DNA of 64,000 bases from Eleginops maclovinus (GCF_036324505.1 NC_086366.1:17934927-17998926); one strand, 5' to 3'; shown: positions 22,740 through 34,205, counted from the stretch's first letter. A program made the numbers and translations. The notes: generated from the sequence alone by a model not told the origin.

Positions 22740-23849
22740 TCCAGCTTCCGGTTCTGGGACCTGGGGCAAAAAGAGAGCATAAAGTCGAACCTACTAAAAA
22801 ATAACGTGGCGAGAGTTGACGCATTTAGCTTTTTTGATGTGATCCAGGTTCTTATGGTCGGTCCAGACTATGAAAGGCTGCTTTGCCCCCTCTAACCAGT
22901 GCCTTCATTCCTCAAGTGCTGTTTTAACTGCTAGCAGTTCTTTATTTCCCACATCATAGTTCTTTTCAGCTGCTGCTGTAAGAACATGCAGAGGGGCAGC
23001 AACAGAACTGAAACTTCCAATAAACTTCCTGTAGAAGTTTGCAAATCCTAGAAACTGCTGTACTTTCTTTCTAGAGTCTGGTATAGGCCAATTGTATACT
23101 GCACTGACCTTGGCAGGGTCCATCTGTACCTGATTTGGAGAGATGATGTATCCTAGGAAGGACATGGTCTCTCTGTGAAACTCACATTTTTCTGCCTTAA
23201 CATATAATTGGTTTTCAAGCAATTTCTGCAGAACCTGACGGACATGATTAACATGGGTTTCAGAGTCGGGGGAGAAAATCAAGATGTCATCGAGATACAC
23301 GAAAACAAAAACATTCAGGAACTCCCGCAAAACTTCATTCACAAATGCTTGAAACACAGCTGGTGCATTGCACAGTCCAAAAGGCATCACTAAATATTCA
23401 TAGTGGCCACTGGAGGTGTTAAACCCTGTCTTCCACTCATCACCCTCTCTTATTCTAACCAAGTGATAAGCGTTTCTCAAATCCAACTTGGTTAACACCT
23501 TGGCAGTCTGAAGCAGCTCGAAAGCAGAGGACATGAGTGGCTGTGGGTAGCGGTTCTTTACCGTAATGTCATTGAGAGGGCTGTAGTCTATGCAGGGTCT
23601 CAGTGACCCATGTTTCTTCCCGACGAAGAAAAAGCCCACCCCGGCTGGCGAGGAGGAGGGACAGATAATTCCTGCCTTGAGTGAGGAGGAGATGTAGTTG
23701 TCCATTGCTGCTCTCTCCGGTCCCGAAATGGAATATAGTCTGCCTCTGGGGATGGGGGCACCTGTTAGCAGGTCAATAGGGCAGTCGAACGGTCGGTGGG
23801 GAGGTAAATATAAGGCTTTCGATTTATTAAAAACTTCCTTTAAAATCAT
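22740..23849 (-). pseudogene. Reverse transcriptase with truncated RNase H, gypsy pol
   Basis: A 314-codon open stretch (23849-22905) contains nearly the whole RT domain: [15 protein letters not shown] (palm motif with the first catalytic Asp), [13 protein letters not shown], the catalytic YLDD box, and [14 protein letters not shown] in the connection. It jumps from the connection straight into [18 protein letters not shown], which belongs in the middle of RNase H, so a segment holding the first RNase H residues has been lost in frame. A stop follows at once. The continuing sequence ([12 protein letters not shown]) can be traced with further stops to about 22740. RT motifs look intact but the polyprotein does not. 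Confidence 0.92.
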
Positions 23850-23998
23850 GGTAGCATGGGGGTACCTTCAGCAGATCTGGATAATTAGGATGATCTACCG
23901 CAATCCCACCGGGTTCAGCCGATGCATGAACGACCTGCGAGCGTTTGCATCTATTACTAGAGGTCTCTCCCCACCCCTTAATTTTCCCGGAGCGCCAG

Positions 23999-24325
23999 TC
24001 AATGTGGGGATTGTGTATTTTTAGCTATGGGAAACCCAATATAACTGGGTGCTGAGCAGATTGGAAATTGCATTGTTTCTGTATGGTCCTTATTTATAAT
24101 GATCTGAATGGGTTCTGTGCAGTGAGTAACAGTGAACAAAAGGCGGCTGTCTAAGGCACTGGCATAAATGGGTTTTTTATCTGCAGCCGTTGGACTAAAC
24201 CAGTCCATTAGGCTTTCATCAGCCCCTGAGTCTATTAATACCCCTTGGTCAATGGCCTGATCATTAATAAAGAGTTTTACCTGCATTACATGACGAGGAG
24301 GAAAGTCTGTGGACAGCTTGCTCAC
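23999..24325 (-). pseudogene. Retropepsin-like aspartic protease fragment of gypsy pol
   Basis: A 108-codon open stretch with VLIDSGADESLMD, the aspartic protease active-site loop (DSG in place of the commoner DTG), which would dimerise and cleave the gag-pol precursor. It lies between the zinc knuckle and RT as expected. Its frame does not run continuously into RT (about 150 bp of disrupted sequence at 23850-23998). Confidence 0.82.
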
Positions 24326-25345
24326 CAGCGCCCTCCTCCTGGCTGGACTGGTTCTTTTAACGGACAGCAGGCGAGTTGGCGGTCCTGCTGGCCACAGTAG
24401 AAACAGCAGCCCTCTCGCAGACGGCGCTGCCTCTCCTCCTGAGACAGCCTGGTCCTACCCAGCTGCATGGGTTCCCCCGAAGCAACCGGAGGCACTGTCC
24501 TCTGGGGATCCAAAGTCATGGACGGGAAGGGCCTTGACTGGGAGGATTGACCCCAGTGCGCCAGCGCTCCTGCTCCCTCTCCCGAAGACGATTGTCCAAC
24601 CGGATGGACACGGAGATAAGGGAGTCTAGGTCCGGTGGCACGTCCAGAGGAGCCAGCTGGAAAGCCCTATCCTGAATGCGTCGAGGAGTGCTGGAGTGTT
24701 CCACCCGCTGTCTGCTGCCGCCGTGCGGAACTCAATGGCATAATCAACCACCTGACGGTTAAGCTGATGCATTTGCATGAGTCTTCTGCTGGATTCCGTG
24801 GCAGGCGATGAGTGGTCGAATATGCGGCTCATGGTTTCTATGAACTCGGGGAGTGAGTAACAGATCATGGACTCTCTGGCCCATTCTGCGGTAGCCCAGG
24901 CTGCAGACCTCCCAGTTAAATGGGACACGATGAAGGCCACCTTGGCATGGTCAGATGAAAAAGCTGCTGGGTTGTGTTGAAAATGCAGGTCGCACTGCAC
25001 AAGGAAGGCTCTGCAGTTGTTGTAGTCTCCGGAAAATCTCTCCGGGAGAGCCAGACGCAGTGATGATGAAGCAGCCGGGATTGAGATGGGAGCACCAGCA
25101 GGAGTATCGGCTGGAGAGGAGTCAGCAGCAAGGCGAGGTCACCGGTGAAGCAGTCTGCTGATGAGCGAGGAATTGATGCATCTGCACCGTAAGGTATTGA
25201 ATCTGTGAGTTGATGGAGTCTTGGATTTCGACCTGATGTCCTGCAAGGTCTTTGACTCCTTGGCTGATTGAGCCCAGCTGCTCCTCATGCTGGTAGATTT
25301 ACTCCTTGAGCTGACAGAGTAGCGTGAAGCGTCTTCGGGTTGGCT
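24322..25345 (-). pseudogene. gag remnant with capsid-like domain and defective zinc knuckle
   Basis: Pieces of gag in several frames. 25000-24626 carries a retrotransposon gag domain (KVAFIVSHLTGRSAAWATAE, then RIFDHSSPATE). 24519-24322 carries the nucleocapsid knuckle, which reads CFYCGQQDRQLACC: the cysteines at positions 1, 4 and 14 remain, but the expected histidine at position 9 is arginine (codon CGC). The probable start region is just inside the right LTR, near 25345. Frameshifts separate the pieces. Confidence 0.82.
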
Positions 25346-25369
25346 GAGTCCATTGTGGCCAGTTCGTTC

Positions 25370-25836
25370 TGTCACAAACTTTAAACACAAGAGTAGGACT
25401 CAAATGCATGACGCCAGGAGACAGAGTTAAAGTATTAAAAAAATATACTTTATTTCCAAAAAATGCACAACAAAAACAAGAACTCAAGACGCTCACATGG
25501 AGGATTAATAAACACAATGCTGGTACGCTGGTTACTGACTCACAGACAGGACAAGATGAACTGGCACAAGACAGGGGGAGACAGGACTATTTAAACATGA
25601 GGTAACAGGGAACAGATGGAAACAATCAGGGGCGGGGCTGATGCTGACAAGGGCAGTGACAGGGAGTCAAGAGACCTGGAACGAGAAGTAGAAGGTGAGT
25701 ACCAAAATAAAACAGGAAGTGGGAGACAAGACAAAAATTACTAAACAAAATATAAAACATGACCAACCATAGACCTGGGGCATGATGACCCAAACAAGAA
25801 AGTAGATACGACTGACATTTTTGACAAGACACAACA
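25370..25836 (-). repeat. Right LTR (5' LTR of the element)
   Basis: 467 bp, same TG...CA ends as the left LTR, with a 6-bp and a 3-bp extra segment. Because genes are read leftward this is the transcription-initiating copy. The sequence directly inside it (- strand, GAACGAACTGGCCACAATGG) is where a tRNA primer site should lie; I do not recognise which tRNA. Confidence 0.92.
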
Positions 25837-25841
25837 GGTTC
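25837..25841. repeat. Target-site duplication of the gypsy element, right (GGTTC)
   Basis: Matches 21432-21436. Confidence 0.93.
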
Positions 25842-26059
25842 TGCACAGGATCCGCAATCAGATTAAATCTGGTTATATTTAAGAAAACATGTACATTTTT
25901 TGCTGGATTAACAGTCACGCACTAATATTTACTCCTACAGTATTCCTAATACGTAAATGTAATTAAGACATAATGACAGGCAAAGTAATATTAATGAGAT
26001 AAGCTCTGCTTGGTGCACACATATTTTATAAGTGCCAGTTTTATGCTTTTAACTGTTTC

Positions 26060-26240
26060 TTTTTTTGCATACTGACTGGCTATTTTACCATTTCATTTGT
26101 GTTTTACGACGTCATATTTGTCTGCCTGTATTGTTTGTGTTTGTTGAAACATTATTCATGTTGCTTTCTTGGCCAGGTCGCTCTTGAAAAAGAGATTTTA
26201 ATCTCATTGACAATTTCATCTGGTTAAATAAAGGATACAC
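26060..26240 (+). mobile_element. 3' end of an L2-type non-LTR retrotransposon (truncated)
   Basis: The stretch ending GCTCTTGAAAAAGAGATTTTAATCTC...CTGGTTAAATAAAGG has the form I know for 3' tails of fish LINE-2-like elements: two small back-to-back hairpins followed by a short tail. Only the 3' end is present, as expected from 5' truncation during target-primed reverse transcription. Identified by memory of the tail, not by search. The next 150 bp (AAAGAGACCACTCCAAATTT) may be another dispersed repeat. Confidence 0.5.
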
Positions 26241-26869
26241 AGCTGGAAAGAATAAAGAGACCACTCCAAATTTTTCTTAAATCTTTATCTCTACATGTAT
26301 GGCAGCCATTACAGTGTGTGTTGAATTCCAACACAGAGAAAAATTGCCAGTACTTTATAGAATACATTAAAAAAAACAAAAAAATCATTTAACTCAAAAG
26401 ACGTACCTATAAAAAATAAAACAACAGTACTCTGTGCTTTAGTGAAACCAAATTTCTATTGCATTTTGAGAGGTTTTACAAAGGCAAACGTCTAGGGGAG
26501 AACAAAAGATGCACAAAGCATTCATTTACACATAATTATACTGTAATATGTTACTTAAGTTGGGTTCAATTGTAATATGGCCTTTCTGAATACCTGGTAT
26601 ACTAGAAGGTATAGTAATGAGGTAAGAAAATAAAAGCCATTGTAGTGATTCACTTTTGTTAAGGATATGCCATGATATTATTTTGTGATAGAATGCTGTT
26701 TAACGGTTCAGCAACCAGGCTGTATGAAGCATGAATTGTTTCACCTTTATGTTTGTTTTGCATGAATCATTGTAATCACAAGGAAGAAGTTACCATCATG
26801 TTGTTTCCACTCTAGAGATTAGATTGGGAATATGCCCCATTGAGGATATGCATGGTCAGACACCACAGA

Positions 26870-27538
26870 GCAGATATAAATGTCAGTCAGTCATGGCTCT
26901 CAGCATTTAGTTGTTGGCCTGCATCTGAAAGGTAAGACTCTAAGCTGGACTCCACAATAGAAAGAACACCTGTAGTATATTAATTAGACGTCTTTATTTC
27001 CTTTTATATACTATAAAGTTGTTTGATATGCTATTGATTGAAAAGGTGAAAAACTAAATATAGATGCCTTTGTAAAAACTTTTGAGGAAAGTGCTTCAAT
27101 TCATTTCAAGTAGCTTTTGCATTTAAACAACTATTATGCAGATATGTGTTTGTCAGATAGACAGAGGACGGAATAACTTAATATGTTTGAAACTCTTCAA
27201 TTATGATTTTTTAATTGTAATAATTAATGCTATCATCCATCATCTGATAACCAATATTTGTGAAAAAGATTTATCATTTGCACTATTAAAAGTAAAAAAT
27301 AATAGCAAATGCACATCACTAGTTACCAGAGCCCAAAGCAATACTAAATCTATTCACATGATAATTGTATGAGAGAAAAACCTTTACATTTATAGGTAAG
27401 AATTAACTTGAAAAGATGGCAAGTATATAACTTAAATCAAACCTAAAACAAAATCCGAATGTGTGCTGATAATCCTATCAATTATGAGACTAATACCTTT
27501 CTTTGTCTTGCACATGTAATCTGCTGATTGTGAAATAG
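26870..27538 (+). promoter_or_regulatory. Putative promoter and leader of the unit A OR
   Basis: AGATATAAATG near 26873 is a TATA-like element. About 60 bp downstream CATCTGAAAG|GTAAGACTC (26933) is a strong splice donor, and GTGAAATAG directly before the ATG at 27539 can serve as acceptor, giving a short non-coding exon and an intron of about 600 bp. The block CCACTCTAGAGATTAGATTGGG upstream contains an ATTAGATT core of homeodomain type, as is common near OR promoters. Unit B has the same layout except TATTAATG for TATAAATG. Confidence 0.5.
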
Positions 27539-28513
27539 ATGAAAATGATCTACACCAATGTATCAGGGATGAAAGATTTTTTAATCCTTGGATTTCCTGG
27601 ACTTCTACCAATCTATTACGGACCCGTGTCAGCTCTGTTCTTTTTCGTCTACCTAGCTATTGCAATAGGAAATATTTTCATTTTAGCATTTGTGATCTAT
27701 GAAAAGTCACTTCAAAAACCAACATACCTTGTCTTTTGTCACCTGGCACTGAATGACTTAACATTTGGCACTGTGACTCTTCCAAAGATCATATCAAAAT
27801 ATTGGTTTGATGATAGCAATATTTCATTTTACGGGTGCTTTACACAAATGTTCTTTGTTCACTATTTAGGGTCAGTAACTTCTTTCAACTTGTTGGTAAT
27901 GGCCATTGATCGATTTATTGCAATATGTGTTCCGCTGCGTTATCCTGTGCTTATCACAAACAACATCATATCTGTGCTTTGTGGCCTTGCCTGGTTCATC
28001 CCTCTGCCTTTAATGGTGACCACTGCACTCCATGCCCTCACTTTATCTTATTGTAAATCAAATGTTATTGCTCAGTGCTTCTGTGACCACATTTCTATAA
28101 CATATCAGGCATGTGGAAGGGAAGTTAAAATTGTACAAGTCACTGCCCTCTGTATAGCCATGTTTTGTCTCTTGCTACCGCTTGCATTCATCTTGTTTTC
28201 ATACGTTTCAATTATTGTAGTCATTTTGAAAATGTCCAATGCTGCCGGTCGCAAAAGAACCTTATCAACTTGTTCCCCACAAATATTTATCACTTGCCTT
28301 TTTTACCTTCCCAGGTGTTTTGTCTATGTAGCCAATACTGTTGGATTTTCATTCAGTTTGGATGTCCGTATTTTATTAGTTTTGTTGTACAGTCTTTTAC
28401 CTGCTGCTCTTAATCCAATTATATATTGTTTCAAAACTCAGGAAATCAAGCAGACTTTGATAAAGAAGCTGAAAAAAACTAGAATTGGAATAGATATAAA
28501 ACTTTCATTCTAA
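27539..28513 (+). CDS. Olfactory receptor, pair copy A
   Basis: Complete single-exon odorant receptor of 324 codons. Seen: FLILGFPGL near the N-terminus (14-22), glycosylation site NVS (7-9), KPTY in place of the usual PMY (60-63), TLPKIISKYWF before TM3 (shared with the four array ORs, showing common ancestry), MAIDRFIAICVPLRYP with DRF instead of DRY (121-136), RTLSTCSPQ before TM6, LNPIIYCFKTQEIK in TM7/helix 8, and a basic C-tail. The Met at 27539 follows the putative acceptor directly; Met3 is an alternative start. It differs from copy B at five residues: Thr162, Ala178, Ala203, Leu291 and Lys313. No lesion. Ligand unknown. Confidence 0.97.
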   Translation: MKMIYTNVSGMKDFLILGFPGLLPIYYGPVSALFFFVYLAIAIGNIFILAFVIYEKSLQKPTYLVFCHLALNDLTFGTVTLPKIISKYWFDDSNISFYGCFTQMFFVHYLGSVTSFNLLVMAIDRFIAICVPLRYPVLITNNIISVLCGLAWFIPLPLMVTTALHALTLSYCKSNVIAQCFCDHISITYQACGREVKIVQVTALCIAMFCLLLPLAFILFSYVSIIVVILKMSNAAGRKRTLSTCSPQIFITCLFYLPRCFVYVANTVGFSFSLDVRILLVLLYSLLPAALNPIIYCFKTQEIKQTLIKKLKKTRIGIDIKLSF

Positions 28514-31500
28514 TAACATACTGATACCCTATAGTAGTCTGCTCTAAAAGTGTGGCCGTATCTGCAAGAAATGTTACTGTTCAACAAAAATAAATATTAC
28601 TTTAAAAATAAAATTGTATAGTTATAAGAAATACATATGAAAAGTGTTCATGATTTGTTTGGTGTTTGTTTGCTTCATTGCTGTAGTATGCAGTTCAGAT
28701 TATAATACTGTCTAAATATTACTCACTACAAATATAAATGTAATGTCTTACAAATGCTGGACTTTGTCTTGACTGTTGAGCTTATATGAAAATAACTAAA
28801 TGACACCTCACATTATCTGCATCATGAGGACTATATTTCACAAGATAAAAGGGTTTCTTTCATTCATATTTGAAGGAAACACTTACTGGTCCCTACACAA
28901 GTGACTAGGATTTCAGTTTTTACACTAAATATTAATAAAAGAATGCAGAGGTGAGTGTGTGATACAACAAAGCTGCATGGCATTCTGTCTTTTAAGTTTG
29001 GATGAAGATGCATGCATGTAAGTCACATCAAAAATAAAAAAACATAAGAGCTTTGCACAACTTTATGGTTTCATGGTGATGGTTGTTCTGGTTTCAAAAG
29101 AAAAAAACAGATCTTGTCTCGTTTTTAAACTGAAAAATGCCAATTGCTAAAAAATGTTACACACATTAAAATACAAGTCATATGCCGAGGTATTTTTTAC
29201 CTTGCTATGCCATTTTATTAAAAGAAGTGCAAAAGTTTGTGAGTAAAAATTGCTCTTTTTTTGCCGTTTTAAAAAGCCTGAACTCTATGGAGTTATGGGT
29301 TTAGAGTTAAAACAAATTAGAGGACATATTGCAAACAGGACATATTCAGATTTGACTTACTAGATTGTCATCTGACCAACTAGCTTTAGGGTTATTTGTG
29401 AGGAGTTATAATACAAAGGTGAGGTGTCATACAAAAGACTGTGGCCTTAGGGAATGCATGGATTTGCTGACCAGGTTTTTTCAAATGTATTCTTAATATT
29501 AATATTTGCTAAGACTGAACTTTATTCAAGGGATCCATTGGCAAGTCACAGTATGATATGTGCAAAGGCTACATTACCAAAACTGCCAGAGGGCCCAAGA
29601 CCCTAGGTCCAGGTTGTAACACTTTTTAATTTATTAGAAATATATATGCACAAAAAAAAGAGATTACGGCAATCTAGTGTGTGGGGAAATCTCAGTTCTT
29701 ACCTGGGATAAAATATTGTATGTCCATCAGCAATTTCTCCAAAGAAGTCCACTTTTGTTTTCACAAGCCAAGTTATGCTAAAAAAATGTTTTTAAAAGCC
29801 CTCTTCTGGTAAAAGACACGTAACAAACAGATAAAGCTTTTGAATAATCTTTAGAATTACAAGAGAGAGGCGTTGATGCTGTAATGCCCTCTCAGAGCCT
29901 ACAGTATATTGATAAGATTAGCGTAGAGGGCAGGATGAGGGCTTCCCTAGTTTGGTTAAATTAGGAAGGTATTCACAGTTTCAACCTGATTCCCAGGGAC
30001 CGTATAAAAGGTGCGATGCCGAAACGAAATATTACAAAAATATTTCCCTTCAATAGATTACTGTTTACCTAAAGCATATCTTTAGAATCGAAATCTAGAG
30101 TGGGTTCATCACTTTAATATTTGTATAGGTTTTTGTATTAGTCTGCAGCCTTCCAGTGTAGTAGGTATGTTTTATTCGAGCCCTTATTCGAGAAACCTTT
30201 TGCAAACATGACCTGAAATTGGATTCTGTATGATGATGTTGCTACAAAACTGTATATATATGTATATCCGGAACATACATACAGTGTCTAAATACACACC
30301 AGTTGTGCGGCCAATTTTCAGGTAAAAAAAGGGTTTTTGTACATTTCCATTGAGAAAATAATACATACGTATGCCAAGTTTTATGGTCGAGAGGTTGTGT
30401 TGCTTTTCTGTGTTTGATTTTTTCATAGTTCCACAAGGGACGGCTAACCAAGAGTTTTTGAAAATGTACAGTACTCTGTGCTTTAGTGAAACCAAATTTC
30501 TATTGCATTTTGAGAGGTTTTACAAATGCAAACGTCTAGGGGAGAACAAAAGATGCATAAAGCATTCATTTACACATAATTATACTGTAATATGTTACTT
30601 AAGTTGGGTTCAATTGTAATATGGCCTTTCTGAATACCTGGTATACTAGAAGGTATAGTAATGAGGTAAGAAAATAAAAGCCATTGTAGTGATTCACTTT
30701 TGTTAAGGATATGCCATGATATTATTTTGTGATAGAATGCTGTTTAACGGTTCAGCAACCAGGCTGTATGAAGCTCAAGTGTGCCTTTCTAAATGTATTT
30801 TCATCTGTTTTAATGTTGTTAATAATTAAATATGAATTGTTTCACCTTTATGTTTGTTTTGCATGAATCATTGTAATCACAAGGAAGAAGTTACCATCAT
30901 GTTGTTTCCACTCTAGAGATTAGATTGGGAATATGCCCCATTGAGGATATGCATGGTCAGACACCACAGAGCAGATATTAATGTCAGTCAGTCATGGCTC
31001 TCAGCATTTAGTTGTTGGCCTGCATCTGAAAGGTAAGACTCTAAGCTGGACTCCACAATAGAAAGAACACCTGTAGTATATTAATTAGACGTCTTTATTT
31101 CCTTTTATATACTATAACGTTGTTTGATATGCTATTGATTGAAAAGGTGAAAAACTAAATATAGATGCCATTGTAAAAACTTTTGAGGAAAGTGCTTCAA
31201 TTCATTTCAAGTAGCTTTTGCATTTAAACAACTATTATGCGGATATGTGTTTGTCAGATAGACAGAGGACGGAATAACTTAATATGTTTGAAACTCTTCA
31301 ATTATGATTTTTTAATTGTAATAATGAATGCTATCATCCATCATCTGATAACCAATATTTGTGTAAGAGATTTATCATTTGCATACTAAATCTATTCACA
31401 TGATAATTGTATGAGAGAAAAACCTTTACATTTTTAGGTAAGAATTAACTTGAAAAGATTGCAAGTATATAACTTAAATCAAACCTAAAACAAATCCGAA

Positions 31501-31579
31501 TGTGTGCTGATAATCCTATCAATTATGAGACTAATACCTTTCTTTGTCTTGCACATGTAATCTGCTGATTGTGAAATAG

Positions 31580-32554
31580 ATGAAAATGATCTACACCAAT
31601 GTATCAGGGATGAAAGACTTTTTAATCCTTGGATTTCCTGGACTTCTACCAATCTATTACGGACCCGTGTCAGCTCTGTTCTTTTTCGTCTACCTAGCTA
31701 TTGCAATAGGAAATATTTTCATTTTAGCATTTGTGATCTATGAAAAGTCACTTCAAAAACCAACATACCTTGTCTTTTGTCACCTGGCACTGAATGACTT
31801 AACATTTGGCACTGTGACTCTTCCAAAGATCATATCAAAATATTGGTTTGATGATAGCAATATTTCATTTTACGGGTGCTTTACACAAATGTTCTTTGTT
31901 CACTATTTAGGGTCAGTAACTTCTTTCAACTTGTTGGTAATGGCCATTGATCGATTTATTGCAATATGTGTTCCGCTGCGTTATCCTGTCCTTATCACAA
32001 ACAACATTATATCTGTGCTTTGTGGCCTTGCCTGGTTCATCCCTCTGCCTTTAATGGTGACCATTGCACTCCATGCCCTCACTTTATCTTATTGTAAATC
32101 AAATGTTATTACTCAGTGCTTCTGTGACCACATTTCTATAACATATCAGGCATGTGGAAGGGAAGTTAAAATTGTACAAGTCACTACCCTCTGTATAGCC
32201 ATGTTTTGTCTCTTGCTACCACTTGCATTCATCTTGTTTTCATACGTTTCAATTATTGTAGTCATTTTGAAAATGTCCAATGCTGCCGGTCGCAAAAGAA
32301 CCTTATCAACTTGTTCCCCACAAATATTTATCACTTGCCTTTTTTACCTTCCCAGGTGTTTTGTCTATGTAGCCAATACTGTTGGATTTTCTTTCAGTTT
32401 GGATGTCCGTATTTTATTAGTTTTGTTGTACAGTCTTTTACCTGCTGCTGTTAATCCAATTATATATTGTTTCAAAACTCAGGAAATCAAGCAGACTTTG
32501 ATAAAGAAGCTGAAAACAACTAGAATTGGAATAGATATAAAACTTTCATTCTAA
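31580..32554 (+). CDS. Olfactory receptor, pair copy B
   Basis: Complete 324-codon odorant receptor, the duplicate of 27539-28513 with all motifs intact. Residue differences from copy A: Ile162 (TM4 end), Thr178 (ECL2, beside the conserved cysteines), Thr203 (TM5), Val291 (TM7) and Thr313 (C-tail). About five silent differences are also visible (for example in codons for Asp13, Val137 and Pro214), so the excess of amino-acid change seen in the four-copy array is weaker here. The leader is the same apart from indels in the intron. Expected in olfactory neuron cilia, coupled to the olfactory G protein by family knowledge. Confidence 0.97.
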   Translation: MKMIYTNVSGMKDFLILGFPGLLPIYYGPVSALFFFVYLAIAIGNIFILAFVIYEKSLQKPTYLVFCHLALNDLTFGTVTLPKIISKYWFDDSNISFYGCFTQMFFVHYLGSVTSFNLLVMAIDRFIAICVPLRYPVLITNNIISVLCGLAWFIPLPLMVTIALHALTLSYCKSNVITQCFCDHISITYQACGREVKIVQVTTLCIAMFCLLLPLAFILFSYVSIIVVILKMSNAAGRKRTLSTCSPQIFITCLFYLPRCFVYVANTVGFSFSLDVRILLVLLYSLLPAAVNPIIYCFKTQEIKQTLIKKLKTTRIGIDIKLSF

Positions 32555-32964
32555 TAACATACTGATACCCTATAGTAGTCTGCTCTAAAAGTGTGGCCGT
32601 ATCTGCAAGAAATGTTACTGTTCAACAAAAATAAATATTACTTTAAAAATAAAATTGTATAGTTATAAGAAATACATATGAAAAGTGTTCATGATTTGTT
32701 TGGTGTTTGTTTGCTTCATTGCTGTAGTATGCAGTTCAGATTATAATACTGTCTAAATATTACTCACTACAAATATAAATGTAATGCCTTACAAATGCTG
32801 GACTTTGTCTTGACTGTTGAGCTTATATGAAAATAACTAAATGACACCTCACATTATCTGCATCATGAGGACTATATTTCACAAGATAAAAGGGTTTCTT
32901 TCATTCATATTTGAAGGAAACACTTACTGGTCCCTACACAAGTGACTAGGATTTCAGTTTTTAC

Positions 32965-33142
32965 CAACTCCCCGGAATATTTATCATTTATTTTGCCAGC
33001 AAGGTCCCATTGAAGTACAGACTCTCTCCAGTTGCTTGTGCTAAAGGAATAAAGGCTGGAGACGTAAGTCAATAGTTTGCTTTCAATGTCTCTCAATAAA
33101 TCACATATTTATTTTTCGCCCTCTGGTACAAAGAAAACAGCC
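32965..33142. other. 178-bp segment present only in duplication unit B
   Basis: Flanked by TTTTTAC on the left and CTAAATATTAATAAAAG on the right, where unit A has TTTTTACACTAAATATT with no insert. It starts CAACTCCCCGGAATATTT and contains AATAAAGGCTGGAGACG and CAATAAATCAC. It may be a small retroelement or solo-LTR-like insertion, or a deletion in unit A. No clear target duplication is seen. Confidence 0.5.
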
Positions 33143-34205
33143 CTAAATATTAATAAAAGAATGCTGAGGTGAGTGTGTGATATAACAAAGCTGCATGGCA
33201 TTCTGTCTTTTAAGTTTGGATGGAGATGCATGCATGTAAGTCACATTTACATGGATGCATTTTTCAGTTTTTAAACTGAAAAATGCCAATTGCTAAAAAA
33301 TGTTACACACATTAAAATACAAGTCATATGCCGAGGTATTTTTTACCTTGCTATGCCATTTTATTAAAAGAAGTGCAAAAGTTTGTGAGTAAAAATTGCT
33401 CTTTTTTTGCCATTGTCAAAAGCCTGAACTCTATGGAGTTATGGATTTAAAGTTAAAACAAATTAGAGGACATATTGCAAACAGGACATATTCAGATTTG
33501 ACTTACTAGATTGTCATCTGACCAACTATCTTTAGGGTTATTTGTGAGGAGTTATAATACAAAGGTGAGGTGTCATACAAAAGACTGTGGCCTTAGGGAA
33601 TGCATGGATTTGCTGACCAGGTTTTTTCAAATGTATTCTTAATATTAATATTTGCTAAGGCTGAACTTTAATCAAGGGATCCATTGGCAAGTCACAGTAT
33701 GATATGTGCAAAGGCTACATTACCAAAACTGCCAGAGGGCCCAAGACCCTAGGTCCAGGTTGTAACACTTTTTAATTTATTAGAAATATATATGCACAAA
33801 AAAAAGAGATTACGGCAATCTAGTGTGTGGGGAAATCTCAGTTCTTACCTGGGATACAATATTGTATGTCCATCAGCAATTTCACCAAAGAAGTCCACTT
33901 TTCTTTTCACAAGCCAAGTTATGCTTAAAAAAAAAAAGAGAAAAAGCCCTCTTCTGGTAAAAGACACGTAACGAACAGATAAAGCTTTTGAATAATCTTT
34001 AGAATTACAAGAGAGAGGCGTTGATGCTGTAATGCCCTCTCAGAGCCTACAGTATATTGATAAGATCAGCGTAGAGGGCAGGATGAGGGCTTCCCTAGTT
34101 TGGTTAAATTAGGAAGGTATTCACAGATTCAACCTGATTCCCAGGGACCGTATAAAAGGTGCGATGCCGAAACGAAATATTACAAAAATATTTCCCTTCA
34201 ATAGA

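Larger units (their letters stand above)
21437..25836 (-). mobile_element. Decayed Ty3/gypsy (chromovirus-type) LTR retrotransposon, about 4.4 kb
   Basis: Two LTRs in direct orientation (TG...CA ends) flank broken gag-pol reading on the - strand. The order from right to left is gag, zinc knuckle, protease, reverse transcriptase, part of RNase H, integrase C-terminal part, chromodomain. The chromodomain after integrase marks a chromovirus of the kind common in fish. The element cannot move by itself: gag is frameshifted, a stretch between RT and RNase H is deleted, stops interrupt RNase H, and the integrase catalytic core is missing. It sits precisely between the two OR subclusters and antisense to them. 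Confidence 0.93.
26424..30057 (+). repeat. Segmental duplication, unit A (with OR 27539-28513)
   Basis: Homologous over its whole length to unit B (30468-34205). The left breakpoint is at ACAGTACTCTGTGC and the right one just after CTTCAATAGA. A 410-bp non-homologous spacer separates the units. Main differences from B: about 58 bp absent after 26737, about 60 bp extra near 27285-27345, absence of the 178-bp segment found in B at 32965-33142, and a longer, different stretch near 29020-29125. Confidence 0.92.
30468..34205 (+). repeat. Segmental duplication, unit B (with OR 31580-32554)
   Basis: Second copy of the 26424-30057 segment in the same orientation. It carries extra sequence at about 30775-30832 and 32965-33142 and lacks about 60 bp near 31383. 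Both units end 40-50 bp after a TATAAAAG motif (about 30003 and 34151), so the duplicated segment stops just downstream of what may be an unrelated promoter. Confidence 0.92.

Noticed and set aside
22042..22804. + strand open frames inside the gypsy element
   Set aside because: They are antisense shadows of integrase, chromodomain and RNase H sequence.
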